Of a stretch of DNA of 8,610 bases, positions 6,461 to 8,610 are shown piece after piece (positions within the stretch are counted from its first letter, which is position 1; the number at the start of each line of letters is the position of its first letter). Where the stretch lies: NCBI GenBank assembly GCA_017989775.1, contig JAGNPF010000045.1, positions 1-8,610 of the forward strand, given 5' to 3'. Below the pieces are notes generated by a model that saw only the letters and a program-made list of their open reading frames with translations, had not been told where the DNA came from and did no database searches. Made by a program: the position numbers and the translations under genes. This DNA comes from Flavobacterium sp. (GTDB taxonomy: Bacteria > Bacteroidota > Bacteroidia > Flavobacteriales > Flavobacteriaceae).

Positions 6461-6490
6461 AAAAAAAAGCGTCTCGAAAGAGGCGCTTTT
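6461..6490. terminator. Bidirectional terminator shared by the beta-barrel gene and purL
   Basis: GCGTCTC and GAGGCGC pair (one T-G wobble) around a GAAA tetraloop. The stem is flanked by A8 on the left (6461-6468) and TTTT continuing as CTATTTT on the right, so a T-run follows the hairpin in either direction. It sits 14 bp after the barrel stop and 20 bp after the purL stop, as expected for two convergent genes. Confidence 0.88.
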
Positions 6491-6510
6491 CTATTTTATG
6501 AAGTTTACTG

Positions 6511-8610
6511 TTAGTGTTTCTCAATCCACAATCTGGCATTCACAAAAGCTTCGTGCCAAGGCGTAACCTCGTCGTTTCTGTCTTTTGGATAATTCGCCCA
6601 GTTCCACTGGAAAGTCGAACGCTCGATGTGCGGCATCATCACCAAGTGACGACCTGTTGTATCGCAAAGCATTGCCGTGTTGTAATCGGAACCATTTGGA
6701 TTCGCAGGATAACTGTCGTAACCGTATTTTCCAACGATATTGTAATTGGCTTCCGGTTCAGGCAAATGGAATTTTCCTTCTCCGTGTGAAACCCAAACTC
6801 CCAAAGTGCTTCCGGCCAAAGTCGATAACATCACCGATTTGTTTTCTTGAATCGTCACCGATGTAAAGATGCTTTCGTGTTTGTGGCTGTCGTTGTGCAA
6901 CATTTTTCCGTGTACTTCGTGCTCTGGATTGATTTTTTCCAATTCCATCAACAATTGGCAACCGTTACAAATTCCCACTGACAAAGTATCTTCTCTTTTG
7001 AAGAAATTGTCCAAGGCGGTTTTGGCTTTTTCGTTGTATAAAAAGGCTCCGGCCCAACCTTTGGCAGAGCCCAAAACATCCGAATTCGAGAATCCTCCAA
7101 CCGCTCCAATGAATTGGATGTCTTCCAGATTTTCGCGTCCCGAGATTAAATCGGTCATATGAACGTCTTTCACGTCAAAACCTGCCAAGTACATAGCATT
7201 TGCCATTTCACGCTCGGAATTACTTCCTTTTTCACGAATGATGGCTGCTTTTGGTCTTGGTTTTGAAGCATCGATAACAGGTGCTTTTCCGGTAAAATGA
7301 GCAGGAAAAGTATAATTTAATGCTTGGTTTTTATAATTGTCGAAACGAGCTTGGGCTGTTCCGTTTTTGGATTGTTTTTGATCCAACAAGAAAGAGGTTT
7401 TGAACCAAACATCCCTGTATTTGGCAATTTCCAATCCGCAAGGACCAAAGTCCAAAATACCATTGTCGGTCACTTTTCCTAATTTATGGAAAGCAACTCC
7501 TTTGTTGTTCAACACATTTTCTACCGTGCTATCGTCTTTGGCTTGGAAAACCACTGCGATATTTTCGGAAAACAAATATTTGATGATGTCTTTTTCTTCG
7601 AAAACGGAGAAGTCAATTTTGGCACCCAAATTCAGGTCAGCAAAACACATTTCCAATAAAGTGGTAATCAAACCACCGCTTCCGATATCGTGTCCGGCCA
7701 AAATTTGATTGTCCAAAATCAATTCTTGAATCGTGTTGAAAGCATTTTTGAAGAAAGCCGCATCTTTGATAGTTGGCGCTTCGTTTCCAATGGAATTCAA
7801 GATTTGTGCCAAGGATGAACCTCCCAATTTGAAATCGTCTTGTGACAAATTGATGTAATAAATGGAACCTCCGTCTTTTTGCAAAACAGGCTCCACCACT
7901 TTTCTAATGTCTGTACAATTTCCACCCGCAGAAATAATTACCGTTCCCGGCGCGATTACTTCGTCGTTTGGATATTTTTGTTTCATCGAAAGCGAATCTT
8001 TTCCAGTCGGAATATTGATTCCCAATTCGATGGCAAAATCGGAACAAGCTTCAACGGCAGCATACAAACGAGCGTCTTCACCTTCGTTTTTGCAAGCCCA
8101 CATCCAGTTGGCAGACAATGAAATTCCTTTCAAACCGTCTTTGATTGGTGCCCAAACTATGTTTGACAATGACTCAGCGATGGCCGTTCTTGTTCCAGCA
8201 ACCGGGTCAATCAAGGAGGCGATAGGAGAGTGCCCGATTGAGGTGGCAATTCCTTCTTTTCCGGTGTAATCCAAGGCTACCACACCGCAATTGTTCAATG
8301 GCAATTGCAATGGGCCGGCACATTGTTGTTTGGCCACTTTTCCACCCACGCAACGATCGACTTTGTTGGTCAACCAGTCTTTACAGGCCACGGCTTCCAA
8401 TTGTAGCACCGCTTCCAAATAAGTGGAAATATTTTTTACGCTATATTCTAAAGCTGGGTAATTATAATTGATGGTTTTGTCCGTCATTACGGTTTTTGGC
8501 GAACTTCCGAAGAAATCTTCCAAGGCATAATCCATCGGTTTCAAACCCGTAGTTTTGGATTCGAATGTAAAACGGTGGTCAGCGGTCACGTCACCCACTT
8601 GGTACATTGG
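6511..8610 (-). CDS. purL: Phosphoribosylformylglycinamidine synthase, large type (C-terminal part; 5' end beyond window)
   Basis: It converts FGAR to FGAM with ATP and glutamine, the fourth step of de novo purine synthesis, in the cytoplasm. The frame stays open to the right edge, so the Met at 8607 is internal. About 700 codons of an expected 1,200-1,300 are present. Numbering from Met 8607, the remaining synthetase half includes GPLQLPLNNCGVVALDY (98-114), SANWMWACKNEGEDARLY (165-182), PTGKDSLSMKQ (200-210) and the C-terminal AIR-synthase-like motif GHDIGSGGL (305-313). The glutamine amidotransferase domain starts near 453, with GGFSNSDVLGSAKGWA (504-519) and nucleophile C547 in VGICNGCQ. 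H660 and E662 in MPHIERSTFQW complete a C-H-E triad. The fused amidotransferase marks the large single-chain enzyme, not the PurS/PurL/PurQ complex of Bacillus. A TAA stop at 6511 is followed by a shared hairpin terminator. Nothing looks damaged. Confidence 0.97.
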   Translation of the reverse strand, partial: PMYQVGDVTADHRFTFESKTTGLKPMDYALEDFFGSSPKTVMTDKTINYNYPALEYSVKNISTYLEAVLQLEAVACKDWLTNKVDRCVGGKVAKQQCAGPLQLPLNNCGVVALDYTGKEGIATSIGHSPIASLIDPVAGTRTAIAESLSNIVWAPIKDGLKGISLSANWMWACKNEGEDARLYAAVEACSDFAIELGINIPTGKDSLSMKQKYPNDEVIAPGTVIISAGGNCTDIRKVVEPVLQKDGGSIYYINLSQDDFKLGGSSLAQILNSIGNEAPTIKDAAFFKNAFNTIQELILDNQILAGHDIGSGGLITTLLEMCFADLNLGAKIDFSVFEEKDIIKYLFSENIAVVFQAKDDSTVENVLNNKGVAFHKLGKVTDNGILDFGPCGLEIAKYRDVWFKTSFLLDQKQSKNGTAQARFDNYKNQALNYTFPAHFTGKAPVIDASKPRPKAAIIREKGSNSEREMANAMYLAGFDVKDVHMTDLISGRENLEDIQFIGAVGGFSNSDVLGSAKGWAGAFLYNEKAKTALDNFFKREDTLSVGICNGCQLLMELEKINPEHEVHGKMLHNDSHKHESIFTSVTIQENKSVMLSTLAGSTLGVWVSHGEGKFHLPEPEANYNIVGKYGYDSYPANPNGSDYNTAMLCDTTGRHLVMMPHIERSTFQWNWANYPKDRNDEVTPWHEAFVNARLWIEKH

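Noticed and set aside
7862..8269. A 135-codon plus-strand frame opposite purL
   Set aside because: It is antisense to strongly conserved FGAM synthase motifs. Long antisense open frames are expected there, and no family features are seen.
1..8610. Mobile elements, CRISPR arrays, tRNA or rRNA genes, toxin-antitoxin or defence genes
   Set aside because: No transposase or integrase motifs, terminal repeats, regularly spaced repeats or tRNA-like cloverleaf sequences were seen. Nearly all sequence is explained by six housekeeping or accessory genes with short spacers.

Overview
The window looks like an ordinary chromosomal segment from a member of the Bacteroidota, most likely a Flavobacterium-type organism. 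The evidence is an AT-rich sequence, A-rich leaders with few Shine-Dalgarno sites, a TAnnTTTG-type promoter element ahead of the MarR gene, a PorT-like outer-membrane beta-barrel protein, a 'SHDLRSP' H-box histidine kinase, and protein sequences in the style of that class. No mobile element, CRISPR array, tRNA, rRNA, phage gene or defence gene is visible.

Left part (1-4240), all on the minus strand: a fatty-acid degradation cluster. Read 5'->3' on the minus strand it contains an AMP-forming long-chain acyl-CoA ligase (2468-4240), then a hairpin-plus-T-run terminator (2388-2412). A separate unit follows, opening with a MarR-family regulator (1854-2285) and continuing 73 bp later into a FadN-type bifunctional 3-hydroxyacyl-CoA dehydrogenase/enoyl-CoA hydratase (2-1780) that runs off the left edge. 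A 12-bp perfect palindrome (2338-2349) sits just upstream of the best promoter match for marR and is the most attractive candidate operator. The ligase would activate imported fatty acids to acyl-CoA. FadN would carry out the hydration and NAD-dependent oxidation steps of beta-oxidation. The MarR protein would be the local switch. Thiolase and acyl-CoA dehydrogenase genes are the expected next members beyond the left edge, but they are not visible here.

Middle (4241-5804): a soluble PAS-histidine kinase (4421-5509, minus) with no response regulator beside it. It is followed by a roughly 300-bp divergent intergenic region holding an inverted repeat and a doubtful 46-codon ORF. Right part (5805-8610): a secreted outer-membrane beta-barrel protein on the plus strand converges on purL on the minus strand. 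The two share one bidirectional hairpin terminator (6461-6490). purL is the C-terminal half of the large-type FGAM synthase with a complete glutaminase triad, and its 5' end lies beyond the right edge.

I found no convincing previously undescribed system. The points worth a second look are regulatory: the MarR palindrome and promoter, the inverted repeats in the marR-fadN spacer, the terminator that separates the ligase from the marR-fadN unit, and the small ORF and inverted repeat between the kinase and the beta-barrel gene.
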